Part shown: positions 36,843-49,875 of the stretch, in pieces | Position numbering within the stretch: the stretch's first letter is position 1 | Layout: each line of letters starts with the position of its first letter | Source of the DNA: Sphagnum compactum | Lineage: Eukaryota > Bryophyta > Sphagnopsida > Sphagnales | Reading direction: 5' to 3' | DNA: 64,000 nucleotides | Assembly: GCA_965153455.1 (NCBI GenBank) | Contig: OZ234493.1 | Span: forward strand, 7,058,213 to 7,122,212 | Position numbers and translations under genes: made by a program | Notes under the pieces: generated by a model | Seen by the model: the letters and a program-made list of their open reading frames with translations, nothing else | Told to the model about the DNA's origin: nothing | Database searches by the model: none

Positions 36843-39000
36843 TTGGGAAATATTTGCAACCCACAAATGGTGCACTATGTTGCATGTCATTTTATTCAAC
36901 TAGAACACGATGCCAAGATTTTAAACCAAGGGAAACATAAGGGGCTTGTGAACTACAACAAAGATCATAATACATGTGCTTTGAAAAAACATGTATTTCA
37001 TGAGCAAGCAATACAAGAGGTGGAGGTTGGTTTTGTTATAACTGGTGTAAAAATTTGTATGGGACAAATAGAGCAAAGGAAAATTGGCCCAACTTTTCAA
37101 ATCACAAAATTCTTTAATTGGCAACACCATCATAACAAAGTAAGCACAACAAGTATTTTTAGAAGATTTGGTGTTATATGTTGTGAAGGGTTACCGACCA
37201 TTATCTTCTATTGAGAATCCATGGTTGAGGTCCTTGGTTTTGTGATAATGGCAACATGTGCAATTGCCATATTGATGTTAAATGACGATTAAAATGCTCC
37301 CAAATATGGTGGATATTCCGATTTGTGATGCTATTTTAAAGCCTTTTCCTTAAAAGTTGATAGTATGAAAGGACTAGAAAAAACACTTGAATTATAGCAT
37401 AAGATCTGAGGTACTCCACATTAGCAAAAAAAATATGGTTGTTCCCTATCTAACATTGCATAAATGCAAAATGTTAGAACGTAAGCATTTCAATCTTATA
37501 CTTTTACCCACCTTCAAGTTTATAATCGGTGTCGACCATAGGTGAGGGAAGGTTTCATTAGATAATTATTGAGCTCATTTGTGATTACTAAGAAAAAATA
37601 TGTTATCCATTCCCTTGCTTCATGTATTACTTGTAATTGTTTATTTGATATGTGGATGCTGCTAGTTAGGATACCTTTGCCATGGTTGTCAATTTTGTCA
37701 ACAATTCATGGAAGCCCACCCACATGACTATTGGAATTTTTGAAGTGCACAAATCAAAAGATGCAAACATAGCAAACTAGATTTTTTTTTGGCTAGATTC
37801 CTTTGGTTTGCTTGATTACATAAGTTAAAGATGAAGGGTCTAACTTAAATACCTTGATTTTTATAGTTTCTTGTTTTGCCCTCCAATTTAACATGCCCAT
37901 TTGTAGAGTCATGTTTAAGGCATGCCATGTCAAAGGTAGCCCACATATATGCTAATGATGCAAAACTTTGTGCTAGGTTTTTAGAGGTTAGCTTGAATGC
38001 AACTTAATCATTGCAAAAAATTAGATCACTTGGACCAAAAAAGTTGGGAAGGGCATGCATGAATGGAAAGAATCTTGTATAATTGTAAGGTTGCCAACCA
38101 AAGATGTTGAGAATTTCAATGACTTAGACAAAATAGAAAACGCTTGAATATCATAATTTTATGTCCATTTACTATGGACAACATTAAGCTTTACATCTAA
38201 CCTTTAGAGTGCCAATATTTTTGACTTGGGTTATTGATTAAACCATTACAAGTATTTTATTCCTTGTTTTGAAATTTGTGTTTTGAATCAAAGTTAAGAT
38301 TATTGGTTGTTATTAGATGCATTTTTTTTTGCCTTTACATTGTGCATTTTCATGAAGGTTCATACAACAAGGATTCAAAGTTTTAATTAGCCATGAATAT
38401 GTCCAAGGGCTTTAGAATTGCAAAAGTTCAAATTAAAGGTGATGACCCAAGATGTCATCATCATTTTGATTCCATTATTGGCATTTTCTTCAGCTTACAA
38501 TTTTGTCAAGACTCACAATATGTTGACTATCATGCTTAAACCTTGTTTCAAGAACACGAAATTTTTTAAAGACTTTGTGGCAATTGCCATTTGGATTGTT
38601 GTAGTTCATACATACACTAATATTTTGTGTCCCTTTTGTTATAAATGTTCAATCATTTGAACCATGTTAGGGAAATAGTAGAACCAATGATAGTTGAAGA
38701 TGACAATTTTTTTTTGGGTAGATTGTATCAAGTGATGAAGGAATCATGTCCACCTTGAAGAACAAATTGTAATTGTTTTGGTGGTTGTTTGTTCGACCAA
38801 CATAGATTGAAAACCCATTGGTTTGGTGGGCAAAACATGCAAATGCAATTTCCTCATGTCTATTTGTTGGCTTGTCAAGTCCTTTAACATCATAACATTT
38901 TCAATTTGAGATAAAATACATTTCAAATTTTATTGTTGCAAGAGTCATCACTAATCTGAAATAGTCCAAGATGGGGATCGAAAATTTGGATCAACTCATT
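36843..39000 (+). pseudogene. Degenerate hAT-type transposase with BED-like N-terminus
   Basis: A 123-codon open frame opens the relic. It reads LVNYNKDHNTCALKKHVFHE, which resembles the second half of a BED zinc finger found at the N-terminus of hAT transposases. Downstream pieces keep the order of the hAT core. FDMWM lies near 37650, with NNSWKPTHMTIGIFEVHKS near 37705. RHAMSKVAHIYANDAKLCA lies near 37920 and SLQKIRSLGPKKLGR near 38010, matching the GHAFSKA-type segment. REIVEPMIVEDDNFFLGRLY near 38670 fits the later region. There are numerous stops and frameshifts. With the relic at 21823-23490 it may represent the same or a sister family. Confidence 0.66.
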
Positions 39001-39777
39001 TTCATGATCATGAATTGGCCCAATGGCACCCATGTTAGGTGTGATGGACCCTTGAAGCCTATAGACATGTTTCATTTTTGGAAAGAGATTTTGTTATGAT
39101 TGAAGAGGAGAAGAAATTGATAGAAGAACAAGATTTCTTTGAAAAAGATTCAAGCTTTGATTTCATATGATTTTAGGTTTTGGTTTCTCTTTCGATCCTC
39201 CTTTTTGTTGTTTTTTTGGCATTTTGCTTCTACAAGTATTCTAATTGTGTTCTTTTCTTGGTGTGTTTGTCATGTTGGAGCGATTGAAGACTAAAGATTA
39301 GTGTTGCAATGTAGAGCATTTATTTAGTTCACATTTGTTACAATTTCCTATGATGAAATGGGTAAAACCTATGGATGGTATGGCCTTTAATTAAGGTTCA
39401 ATTACAGTTGCAAGTTTGGGGGTTCCTTTGTAAATTTTGATAGTCTTGTTTTCAAGTCATGTGTCCAATTGAAATCTCTTGCAAGCTATATCAATCATAT
39501 GTTGGAGTTGTTGTCATTCGTAAATGTTGTAGTCATTTGTAGGCTTCAAGAGGTTAATGTGGTTTTGGTTTTGCAAATCATGTGTTGCTGGAGTCAGATG
39601 TTAGGCTTGAGGTTACATTTATGTGCTAATTGCTCATCTTAGAGCCCCAATTGAGGAAGCATTGTCACATATGTTGCAAGTTCGACTGAGTTTCATTGTT
39701 TTCAAATTGTAACTTTGCGTGTACTAGCCTTGTAATTGCAATGACCATTTAAAGAAAACAAATCATAATCTAATCTC
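39001..39777. other. Intergenic DNA, no gene seen
   Basis: AT-rich flank of the hAT relic. No separate feature is supported. Confidence 0.4.
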
Positions 39778-39796
39778 TAAACCCTAAACCCTAACC
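39778..39796 (+). repeat. Short telomere-type repeat at the edge of a gene island
   Basis: TAAACCCTAAACCCTAACC lies exactly where AT-rich transposon DNA changes to the balanced composition that continues to the seven-transmembrane gene. Confidence 0.55.
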
Positions 39797-41449
39797 AGAG
39801 GTTCTGGTTTATTTTAAAAATTCCAGAACCTTACCTGGAGGTTCTAGCAATTTCGTTTAATAGAAGCTACCCTATCCCAGATGTTCCCTACAGAGAACCA
39901 GCCAACAGACTGGTCCATACTTGCAAACAGGCATTGTGTTAAACTAAATTCAATAAACCAACTCCAATGACAACCTACTGATATATTATATACAGGCTCA
40001 CAGATGACTCTGGATTGTCAACCGAATGAAGGAATACCGCCAGATTCCTCAGGGAATGTGCACCTATCACAAAAGAATCTGCAATGATCTTTTTCCTTTA
40101 CCTTCACCCATGCCCAACAGTGGCCACCAAAGCAGGCTGGCACTACTTTGTTCAATGCTGTACCAAATCAATACTTCATCTTCCAGCTTAGAAATGAGAC
40201 AAAAAAGCACTTGGATTCAGGTTGAAGTGCACTAGTACCTCATCTTCCAGATTAAAGCTGAGTAAACATAGCAATTGCATTCAAGTCAACTTAGTGTACC
40301 AAAATAGCCTATTTGACAGACGTCCTGGCTGGATTTGCATCAACAGTTCTCCAAATTCACCAGTTCAAACTGTGCAAGGTTCGCATTCCATCCTGCTCCA
40401 AGAAAGCAAAATGACAATTGCCTCTCTCTAATACATCCTGAAGAGAAGCAGTAATATTAAGTTGAACCAGAGCATAACATTGATCAAACAATCATCAGTA
40501 GTGCAATACAGGCACAAAACAACAGGCTCGTAAATTTAAACATCTGAGCAAGGTTTGTGGTATGACTTCAGTATCAATGTTTCAAGAGACCGAGCTATTA
40601 TGTGTCTAAGATTAAGATCCAGTATCATAATTGCAGAACCAAGTGAAAGTAACCAAAATACAACTGCATCTTCTACAGCGTGTCAACCAAAAAGTGGATG
40701 GTCAACACAAATCCTACCATATCTGTCCATGGCTGAGTGATTGAGAACCAGAACCATGCCTTTATAAGCTGCAACATTCATGTCGGATAGAGGACTTACA
40801 TGTCACTGAAGAAAATGGTACATCTTGTAACTGATCAATCATTGGTTCCCAGCACTAAATCTGAGTAGCATTCCAAGCTCCAAATTACAACCTTGGAAGA
40901 ATGTCATCAGAACTGCCCTCTAGGATTTAACTGAGTCGAAAACTGATGGGCATGTGCTTCTATGTTCAATTCATACTGTCAGCATGGTTTCACATTACTG
41001 TATCCTTTTTTGGAGTTAGGTCCTTTCTAATGCAGGTGTTCAAGAAACAAGCAGCCCTAAATTTAAGAACCAGGACAAAGGCGATTGCCCAGAGCTGCCC
41101 TTGAGAACTCAGAAACTTGTAGCTGGTTCCTTAAGGTGCAACTGCAGTAACTGAATCACTCTTGCTTAGCAAAAACCAAGAACCCAGGAGCTCCTCACTG
41201 GTTTCACACCTTTTGGATGATCCAAGTGACTCCATTTTATAAGCAACTTGACTGCTATGGATAACTTCTTCTCTGCATCTGGTGGACTGTGAACTCTACA
41301 GAGGTCCCAGGATTGTGAATCTCCTTAGTGAACCTTCAAAAGGCAACTGCAACGCTACACATTACATCCTCAAAAGGCTTACAAAGAGCTGGCAGGGGAG
41401 GGGCCCACATGTGGAAACTTGTACAGGTTCTAGGGCTACAGGAGTATCT
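39797..41449. other. Probable 3' flank/UTR of the seven-transmembrane gene
   Basis: Balanced composition without a sustained reading frame. It starts with a hairpin-prone segment (CCAGAGGTTCTGG, then TTCCAGAACC). Part is likely the 3' UTR of the minus-strand gene ending at 41450. No other gene is seen. Confidence 0.4.
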
Positions 41450-42682
41450 CTACAAGAAAGGGATGAAGCTTTTTTTCGCATCAGAAAGTAAAGGCTTTCC
41501 TGGCAATGCAGGGGACTCTGGACTGGGGAACGATACCGTATTCTGATCTGCAAAGTTACCCACAGGATCCACAGGATTGTAGGTGTTCACTGCAGTGACA
41601 AACCCAATATCAGTTTGGTTCATTTGACCATGCCGATGCACCAACATGTCCTCATCGTCATCGCTACCTATTGCAGAAAGAGAGATGGACAAAGACCTCC
41701 CACCACCCATAGCCTCCATGTCCCGTCCTAAATTTTGAGAGCTTGCAAAGACTCCACACACAGCCAGTGCATCAGCTATGGGGCGAATGATGAGAATCCC
41801 CTCCCCCACAGTGGTGGAGAGCATCACAGTGAGGAAACCGAGAAAAACCAGTAACTCAAACACCAAGTGTGTTGGCTTTGAGAACAAGGACATGCCAAGA
41901 AACAGCAAATGCACTGGCAGAAAAAACAACAAGGCAGCAAGGAGCCCATAGACACGCCGTTGCAGGCATCGATTGATCACAACTCCCACCATCCGCCATC
42001 CCAGCAAAAGAAAGTACGCGCTGTAGATTACACCGAATGCTGCAAGTACTAGAATGCTCAAGAGGGGGTATTGACAAACGGCGACAGTCCGGTTGTCCAT
42101 CATAACTGAAACAAAAGCCATGGTGAAGTAGCTCGGCAGCCGACCATTGTAACCTTCCTTCTGTGCACTATAACCCCCTTTGAACTCGAAACTAGGGCTA
42201 ATGACAACAAAGAAAAGCTGTAGGAGAAACACAGGCAGGCAGCAGCTGAGAATGAGAGCCACCACCTTGCCATTCCAAGCTTTCCTGGGAGTGAAAGGAG
42301 CCTTGCGAAGGGAGCCGCGCACTAGAAAGAGAGCGGTCAGGAAGAAGCAAGGCTCCAAGAAGCCGAGAGAAGAAAGGATGTAGAGACGACACATATTGGC
42401 CTGCCACCGGAAACTGAAGGAGTGCATCAGCCAGTGCTGGCGACGCAGCAATGGCAGCCGCAGAAGCTCCCCCATGCTCCACAGCACGGCCAGCACGATG
42501 AGGATGATACGGACTATCCATAGCGCATTGAAATCTTGCAGGGCAGGAATGCCCTCCTTATGTATGCGCGCCCGGAAGTGGAGCACATACCACACACACC
42601 CTAACCCTACCAACACCAGCAAGATGACCAGCACCAGTGTGGCTATGCCCAGCACATCCACGGCTGAAGCAGTCAGGGGCAT
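41450..42682 (-). CDS. Seven-transmembrane protein, CAND1-like candidate receptor family
   Basis: A single uninterrupted frame of 410 aa. Hydrophobic spans fall at about residues 8-34, 54-74, 98-121, 139-162, 205-228, 244-266 and 274-299, giving seven membrane helices, with no separate cleavable signal. Recognisable segments are WIVRIILIVLAVLWSMGE, LYILSSLGFLEPCFFLTA and WNGKVVALILSCCLP. The C-terminal cytosolic tail of about 110 aa holds Ser runs, an acidic DDDED cluster (341-345) and a basic KKSFIPFL end. The pattern resembles the plant-specific intronless CAND1-type 7TM proteins, proposed as G-protein-coupled receptor candidates; the assignment rests on memory of the family and receptor activity is not established. 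The protein should sit in a cellular membrane. The start lies just before the first helix and the frame is intact. The leader upstream is CT-rich. Confidence 0.85.
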   Translation of the reverse strand: MPLTASAVDVLGIATLVLVILLVLVGLGCVWYVLHFRARIHKEGIPALQDFNALWIVRIILIVLAVLWSMGELLRLPLLRRQHWLMHSFSFRWQANMCRLYILSSLGFLEPCFFLTALFLVRGSLRKAPFTPRKAWNGKVVALILSCCLPVFLLQLFFVVISPSFEFKGGYSAQKEGYNGRLPSYFTMAFVSVMMDNRTVAVCQYPLLSILVLAAFGVIYSAYFLLLGWRMVGVVINRCLQRRVYGLLAALLFFLPVHLLFLGMSLFSKPTHLVFELLVFLGFLTVMLSTTVGEGILIIRPIADALAVCGVFASSQNLGRDMEAMGGGRSLSISLSAIGSDDDEDMLVHRHGQMNQTDIGFVTAVNTYNPVDPVGNFADQNTVSFPSPESPALPGKPLLSDAKKSFIPFL

Positions 42683-43680
42683 TACCCACCCTCCTCTCTT
42701 CTCTACACATCAACGCTCCCTTCTCGCATCAATCTTCTGTTTTTTCACCGCCTCATCTCCCTGCCCCTCTCCCTCCGCATCTCGCCAAAACTTCGATTTC
42801 AGACTTCCCGTTCATTCTAGCTCTTTATTCTACGGCTCCTGTCTCCGGGGTAATCCTCTAAGTGCCATCTTCTTCTTCTACACTCAACGAACAACAAACA
42901 ACATCACCAAACCTCTCCACCTACTCTCACCCACCCAAACCCAAACCGATTGTAAACCCTTGACCTCGGAATCTGACCAAGCTCCTCTTTCACAGCCGTT
43001 TGTTTGTTGTTTCTTTTTTCCAACTCCGTTCTTCTTCCTCAATCTCCGGTTTCCAGGTTCTACCTCCCACATAGGTCAATAACTGCTCCAGGACCCTTTT
43101 CCACTTCCGAGTACCCTTGAAGAAACGAACGCCGCTTGCAGAAATGGGGGAAAATGGCAACAACAAAAATACCGACATGAGAAGAAGAATCTGGTACAAG
43201 ATTTTATTATTGACACCACATTCCTCTAGTCTTGCGCCACCAAAGCTCTCAAGTCCGCAAGGCGATGACTGTAGCTACTTACACTGGCTCTCTGCTTGCT
43301 GCCTGCTGCTTCGTGGGCTTGACTTTCTCTTAGCCTGGCGCTTGTGCATCGTTGGCTGGCAGCTCGCTGGCTTCCCAGGCCACGACAAAGCGTGCGAGAT
43401 TAGGTCTCCGCGACGACGAGACCCAACAGGGACGACTTTTGTTTCTGCACTTGCGTGTGGAGTGCAGACCAGTGTTTTTTTTTTTTTTTTTCCGGAATTT
43501 TTGTTTGTAGCCAAAGTGGCGATCCATCCATAGTTATTAGGACTAACTATGTAGAACAAATGGCGATCATCCCTAACAAGATTTAGCCAAATATGGCTAT
43601 AAATCAGAAACTCCGAATCCCCACCCCCCCCGCCCTCGCCTGTTTTTTTTTTCTCACTTCTGGCGACTGAGAACCTCAAA
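42683..43680. other. Leader and promoter region of the seven-transmembrane gene
   Basis: GC-richer, CT-rich on the plus strand, with a 17-T run near 43474. Several open frames on both strands are by-products of biased composition. A TTTATAGCC sequence on the minus strand near 43600 could be a TATA-type element, but this is not certain. Confidence 0.4.
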
Positions 43681-44020
43681 AATCACTTTTTTCGATTTTC
43701 TATTTTTTAATTTCGCATACTGGCGATATTTCGCCAGTATAAAAAAAAAAAGGCTGGTGCAGACTGTGTTGCATGTGAAAGGGTGTCGTGCGGGTATTTT
43801 CTTCTGTTAATAACCGGTAGCTCCGGCTTTAAACTGAAGCTGGATCAGAGAACCATCGGTTCCAGTTTTTTTTTAAAAAATTATAAAACAGAACCATAAA
43901 TAAATCCGCTTGACCCGGTTACTTAAAAAATAAAAGGACCGGAGGTTCCCGTGAAATCTCCGTTTTGGTGAAACCTGCAGAAAAAAGAACCGGCGGTTCT
44001 CTATTTGTTGATTTAATTTT
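43681..44020. repeat. Boundary segment with GGCGAAAT palindromes and GAACCGG motifs
   Basis: ACTGGCGATATTTCGCCAGT (43719-43738) is a perfect palindrome apart from the central bases. It is followed by repeated CCGGTT/GAACC words (43813, 43850, 43914, 43940, 43990). This marks the change from gene island to AT-rich DNA. Confidence 0.5.
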
Positions 44021-46530
44021 AATTTTATTCAATTTGTTTGAGGCCGTGGTTGTGTATCATCAGGGTTGGTTCTTTTTTTTTTTTTTATAAAAAAAAACCT
44101 GAAAATTTATTAACCTTAAGATCCACCATGGTAATGGTGGGTGGTTGGATCATGTTTCTGATAACCGCCCAACAGTGGTAAAAACATCTTACCCGGATAG
44201 GTGTACCGAGGGGTATAACAGTATGATATACATGTACATACATGTACACATACATACATACATTAACTATGGTTAAATACTTGTAACTTTATTCTGTTTT
44301 GGTTAACCTATTCTGTTTTGGTAAACGTTCCAGATTTTTACTTTTTTGGGTGAACGAGCAACCCACACTGATACCATGGTAAAAACTGAGTTAGTTGCTT
44401 CTAAACATGATAAATGTTTGACCCTTAGATTAGGGTGATAATTGTTCGCAAGGAAAATAAAATAAAATAAAAGAAAATAAATTTATAACTCATGGTATTC
44501 ATTCTCACATTTTTGTGATGCTTAAAGTACTTAAGTCTACATTTAGTTTCTTGTAATGTTTTGTCAAAAGGGGAATTCGGGTTTTATAATCATATTTTAT
44601 CATTTCAACCATGGTTTTCTATCTCCTCACATAAATGTTGGAAGTAGATAATTGATACTTGAATATGGGGTCCAACATCAAAGCTAACATCATGTGAACT
44701 TTCTTAAAATCAAATTCATGCACATAAACAAGAAATGGGGCAAACAATTGTGTGACTTCCTAATGCGTCTTAGTTTGCAACATAAAAAAGGTTAACATCA
44801 ACAAAAAGGGTTTAAGCTTTTATGGTTAGATTCTCTTGGTTGAGTTTTACATTGAGATCATTTACATTTGCAAATGCATCACTAAAGAGTTAATAGCCAT
44901 GTTATTGATTGAACACACAACTTGATACAACTAAAGACAACATGGATGAAACGATTTCTATAATAGTCCAACATCATGCAATTGGAATTTGATGTTATAA
45001 ACTTAAATTTTGCTTCCTGTGACAAATGTGATATCACTATGCCAAAACATGGCATCTAGGACTAGAACCAAATAGGTTATGAAGAACCACACTTGCCTCC
45101 TTAGCACTTTGTTTATTTATTCTTCGTTTGAATTTTTTTTGGAATTTTTTATAAAAAAATCATCATGCTATTATGTTAAGGTTGTGCTAAAATTTTGCCA
45201 AAAAAATTGTCATTTTCAAATTTGTTCAAAGAAGTTGTAATAATGTTTTTTCATTTAAAAACATAGGCTACAACTACTTTCATAGTGTTATAGGTTTTTA
45301 TAATTCATTAGATCGATTTCAAATTTTCAAGATATGTATACCAATATATTAAAAAACATAATGTATAAAAAATTCCATTTATAGTTCTTTTTTTCTAAAC
45401 TTTTAAATACCCAAAATTAAATAATGATTACAATGTTTTAGTACATGTTAACATGATTGCATTTGACCCATTGCGAAGGTAAATTTTGTAATCATACAAA
45501 TTGATTTTTTTGCAATGGGTCTTTTTTTACTAGTTTATAGTCATGGATGCCATGTTTTGGCATAATTATGGATAGTAATGTTAAATTCTAGGGCTTGTTA
45601 AAACATTACCATTTTTGAAGTAAATTTTGTTTTGACAAGTGCACTTAACTTCCATGGTCATGTACTTGCATCCACACAAGTTTTTTGTCCAATATTGCTT
45701 ACCTTTGCAATATTTTTTTTTGTCATGTTATCATGGGAGCAAATGTATCATGGGCACCTTGTTCATCCAAAGGTCAAATGTAGTTATGATACAAGTTGCA
45801 ATGTTCAGATAAGGCAATACAAATTGTACAAGCACATGCTTCATCATAAAAGGTAATACTAATTTTTTTATCAAAGCTTTTCATGATGGAAACACCATTC
45901 ATTGGTATCTTTGTAGGTTAAATTGCTTTCGATGTTAGTGCTTAGTGGAAGCAACCCCATGACAAGAAGCAACACAAGATCAATGAAAGTTTTTGTGCCT
46001 CGATTTCCACTTTTTTGTAAGGTGTAGTACAACCCAAAAATTGTGAAATGGAATTTAGATTCAATTTAAAAAATCTTTTGGGAGGTTTTATTTGGGGATT
46101 AATTGAACATTGCACTATGTCATAGTGCAACCTCATTGAAATACATACAAGCAATGTCAATATGTTCAGATTCAACATTTTTTTCATTGCAAAAATTCCA
46201 TTCTCTATTTTTGCAATAAATCCCTTACTACCCCTTGTTTTTGTTCCCAAAACATTAACATTCAAAGAAGTAGCATGGCATAAGATACAACAAAAAAATT
46301 GTTGACTTTCAAGTGTGATAGGTTTAATAACATTTGGTTTTTAAGAGGCCCAAAATGTGATCTACAAGAACATTTATTATTGCAATGTGTTGAATTCAAC
46401 TATTGGCACTTCATATTCACAATCTTTTGGTGCAACTATAGTTTTGGATTTGCCATTGGAAAAGGAAACAACAAAAGTAAGATTAATTGGGGAAAATAGA
46501 TCACCTTCTTCATATTGCACTAGGCTTGTA

Positions 46531-46690
46531 TGAACATTAAGCTTTTCAATGATTGAACATGTGGTTGACGTGTTGACGTGAATTTTTCATTTCAAGTCTC
46601 AAATTGCATTAGATGATGAACATTAAGTTTTTTGATGATTGAACATGTGATCAACATGATGACTTGAATTTTCACATCTCAAACTTGAGA
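46531..46690. repeat. Diverged direct repeat, period 86 bp
   Basis: TGAACATTAAG, then GATTGAACATGTG, then GACTTGAATTTT-type words recur at 46531 and 46617 in the same order with several substitutions. Confidence 0.7.
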
Positions 46691-49029
46691 GACAAATCAC
46701 ACAACTTTTAACAAATCACAAAACAAACTCTCACCTTAAACTTTGTAACAACCTTTTTGATTTGCATAATCATAATTTTGGAAGACAAATGACATATGAA
46801 AAAAACAACAATGGAAATGATAAACATCTTACATTTAATGTTGAAAGATAATATTGTGCAATGACAACAACTTCAATGCAAATTGAAAGTGAAAACATTG
46901 AATTGAATGAATGTAATTGAATATTGCTTATTAAGATAACCTTGAGGGCTTGAATGTAATTGAGATTGATTAGAAACATTAGAATAAGTAAGTTGTTCAA
47001 CAACAACAATCATTTGGATGTAGTTGGTCATTAAAAAAAGTGATGACAATTAACACATGTGAGACCACTATGGCTTATCCTATAATGAAATACTTAAGGT
47101 TAGAAGTTAGAAACCCTAAAACCTAAAACCTTAAACCTTACCTACCTATGTTTATAACTAGATTTGTCCCAAATTACCCATAAGGTTCGCATGTGGAAAA
47201 AGGTTATGCATAGGTTCTAAGATACAAAATATGTATTCTTATGGTATGCATAACATTTGAATATATTGATTTGGAGAAAATAGGTTTCGTTTTTGGTATA
47301 ATTTATACATATTTATTGAGTAAAAAATATTTGTATAACACTTGTCATGACATTGAGCATTTTTACTCTTTGCATTTGACATTATAACCCTACAAGTTAA
47401 CTAATAATAATGATAGTCTTGGGTAGAGGAAGATTTAAAGGAGGGCATAATCTTCAAAGATGGGGGTGGGGAACATAAATATGTCTTTAAGCACGACTAT
47501 TAACTAAGGTCATGACAATTGGATAGTCATTACTTGTTAAGTAAAATAGGAACCTATTGATTTTGTTTTTTTTGTTTTCAACCAAAGATCTATTTGTTTA
47601 GCAATTTGGGTTTGTCTTCCCCAAACCTACAAGAATTCTAGCAAGTTTGTTGAAGATGAGTATGGAGTTGTAAAGTCATATTTTCATTTCATTTTTGTTT
47701 CAATCCATTTTTAATTAGGTTTGGATTATTTTTTGTTTACTAATTGGATTCTTCATAACTCTGGGATGTTTCATTAAATCTTTTAACTTATTTCATTTTA
47801 GCCAACAACATTTCACCAAGGTTAATTGAAATTAACCAGAAGAATTACACTAGCCTTTCCCTAAGTTCTAAGATCAATCAAACAAACATTCTAATCCTAC
47901 ATCACACTACATTCCCACAACCTCCTTCCCCTTTTAAAAAATCTCTTTCCAAGTTTAAATAACCCATTCTTCCAATTTCAAAATCAAGTTGTCTTCCTCT
48001 TTAAAGTCTTTTCTTCTACCTCCCCTAGATCCTCAATCATTTTCCTTCTATTCCTGGCTGTCTATACACATGCCCCCAAAAACTCCTTTGATGCCTTTGT
48101 ATATTTTCACCTTCCTTGCTTGTTTTTCCTTTATCACTCTCGTACTTCCTCCATAGTCGCCAAACTACCTCCACTTTGTTTTCCAAACAACAAGAGATAA
48201 CCTTCCCAACTCCCTCACCTTCTCATGATTTTTTAAACTTCCTTCTTACTATCTACTTCAATTTGTAAAAACACCAAAAAAGAACAAAAGAGCTCCAATA
48301 CTTAATCTAATTATCAAAACAAGGTTTAGGGAGTTAGAAAAATTGTCCTAACTTTAGTTAAGTGTGCCTTAATATGACTACACACCCTATCAACATTCTA
48401 CCCCATCCCTAACGAATCCATTGTACACAAAATTGTTATCTACACTTGGCCCTTATAAACCTAAACAATGGTCAATTACTTATTGTCCAAAATTATCAAA
48501 AAAAACCTTTTAAGGTCCAAAATTGTAGGAGTAACCATTATTATGAAATTTGGCTACCTTGTAGCCCTTTATCCTCCTAAAGAGTACATATCCTCTCTCC
48601 TACTCACTATGTGGTACCCTAGTATAACATTACTCTAAGCCAATTCATTAGATTGGAATTACTAGCATAGCAACCCAATGGGTGGATGCAAAGAAATAAA
48701 CATCACCAAGTTCCACAATATTACACCAACAAATCTTGGATTGAATTGTTTTTTGGGCTTCTTTTATGAAATCGTGTTCATTGGCCCCCATGACACTATG
48801 TCTTGTGATGACATCCCTATTGCCAAGGCGCCATCTTTGTTTTTCTAATCGACTTGTGGTTGATTCATCAATGGTCATCAAATGTCCAATCATGTGCCCT
48901 AGAACCATTGCGAGCTAATGAGGATCTTGATTTTCATTTGGGGGAAGTAAGACACAAAGGTGTATTCTCCAATTATTCATTTTGGCTAAACTACATCAAT
49001 TAACAATTCAATATCCATAATCATAGTGC

Positions 49030-49258
49030 ATGCTTCCACAAAGCTAACAAGAGGGGGATCTAGTAAACTATCCCTTAGGTCATATGTAAATGGTCATTTG
49101 TTGAGCTCAAAGATTACAGTTTGTTTTAAAATGCAACATCCATACACGTATTGCATGTCTCCACAAAGACAACAACAGTTCGGTCTAGTGAACCACCCTT
49201 TAGGTCATATGGAAACAGTCGGATGTTGAGGGCAAAGATTACTTTTTGTTTTAAACCA
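49030..49258. repeat. Diverged direct repeat, period about 125 bp
   Basis: CCACAAAG, then TCTAGT.AAC, then TTAGGTCATATG, then CAAAGATTAC and TTTGTTTTAAA recur in order at 49036 and 49161. Confidence 0.7.
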
Positions 49259-49875
49259 TTTGTTGCTTGCTCTCACCATAACAATCCATAGAGTGTGAAC
49301 AATTGCCATATTTAAAGTTGTAGTCACTCTATGCGAGGATGAGAGAACACCAAACTCATCTACAAATATGGCATCAAAATGATTGCCAACAATCAAGGAG
49401 GAGCAACCATTATAGTTATCACATTCAAAGTTGGATGCTGAAATTATCCAACCTTCTAACAAGATTCACCAGTGATCATACATCAATGGCATTAGGAATG
49501 GTTTTGGCATGCAACAAAGATGGTGTTAATTAACACAGAACTAATTATTGGTTGCAAGTATTTTGACCTTAACAAGTGCTCTTAAATTTTGGTGCCCATC
49601 TAGTGATGTGGGGCCAAATACATTGAACGGTCTTGCCGTGAATAGCCAGTCAGCATTCAGGTCAAGGCATTGTGGGCAGTGACAAAATGATCAGTGAAGT
49701 CTGTGCCACAAAAACATCGCACAAAGTAACCTTGTAACCACAAAAACCATGTAAAGACTAGTGGAGGTCAGCTTGCTGCTTGCCAGATCTCTCACACAGC
49801 TTATGTCCAAAGTGATGCAGCAATCTAGGGTACCCAACTCAGATTAAAATTGATCTGCAACATAATTGGGGGGTC

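Larger units (their letters stand above)
44021..49600. other. Long AT-rich intergenic tract
   Basis: No recognised gene. It contains a TACA/CATG-type microsatellite at 44231-44262. It also contains direct repeats of about 86 bp (46531 and 46617) and about 125 bp (49036 and 49161). Open frames here are short and match no family that I know. Confidence 0.45.

Noticed and set aside
42396-43082. 228-codon open frame on the plus strand
   Set aside because: It overlaps the start of the intact seven-transmembrane gene and its CT-rich leader. Its composition (Ser, Pro, Phe runs) reflects the leader, and no domain is visible.
43275-43679. 134-codon open frame on the minus strand upstream of the seven-transmembrane gene
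   Set aside because: It runs through a poly-A/T tract and a simple GGGGG stretch. It has no conserved motif and probably lies in promoter DNA.
48648-48908. 86-codon minus-strand frame with a somewhat protein-like composition
   Set aside because: No recognisable motif, no splice context, and it is isolated in AT-rich DNA; not enough to call a gene.
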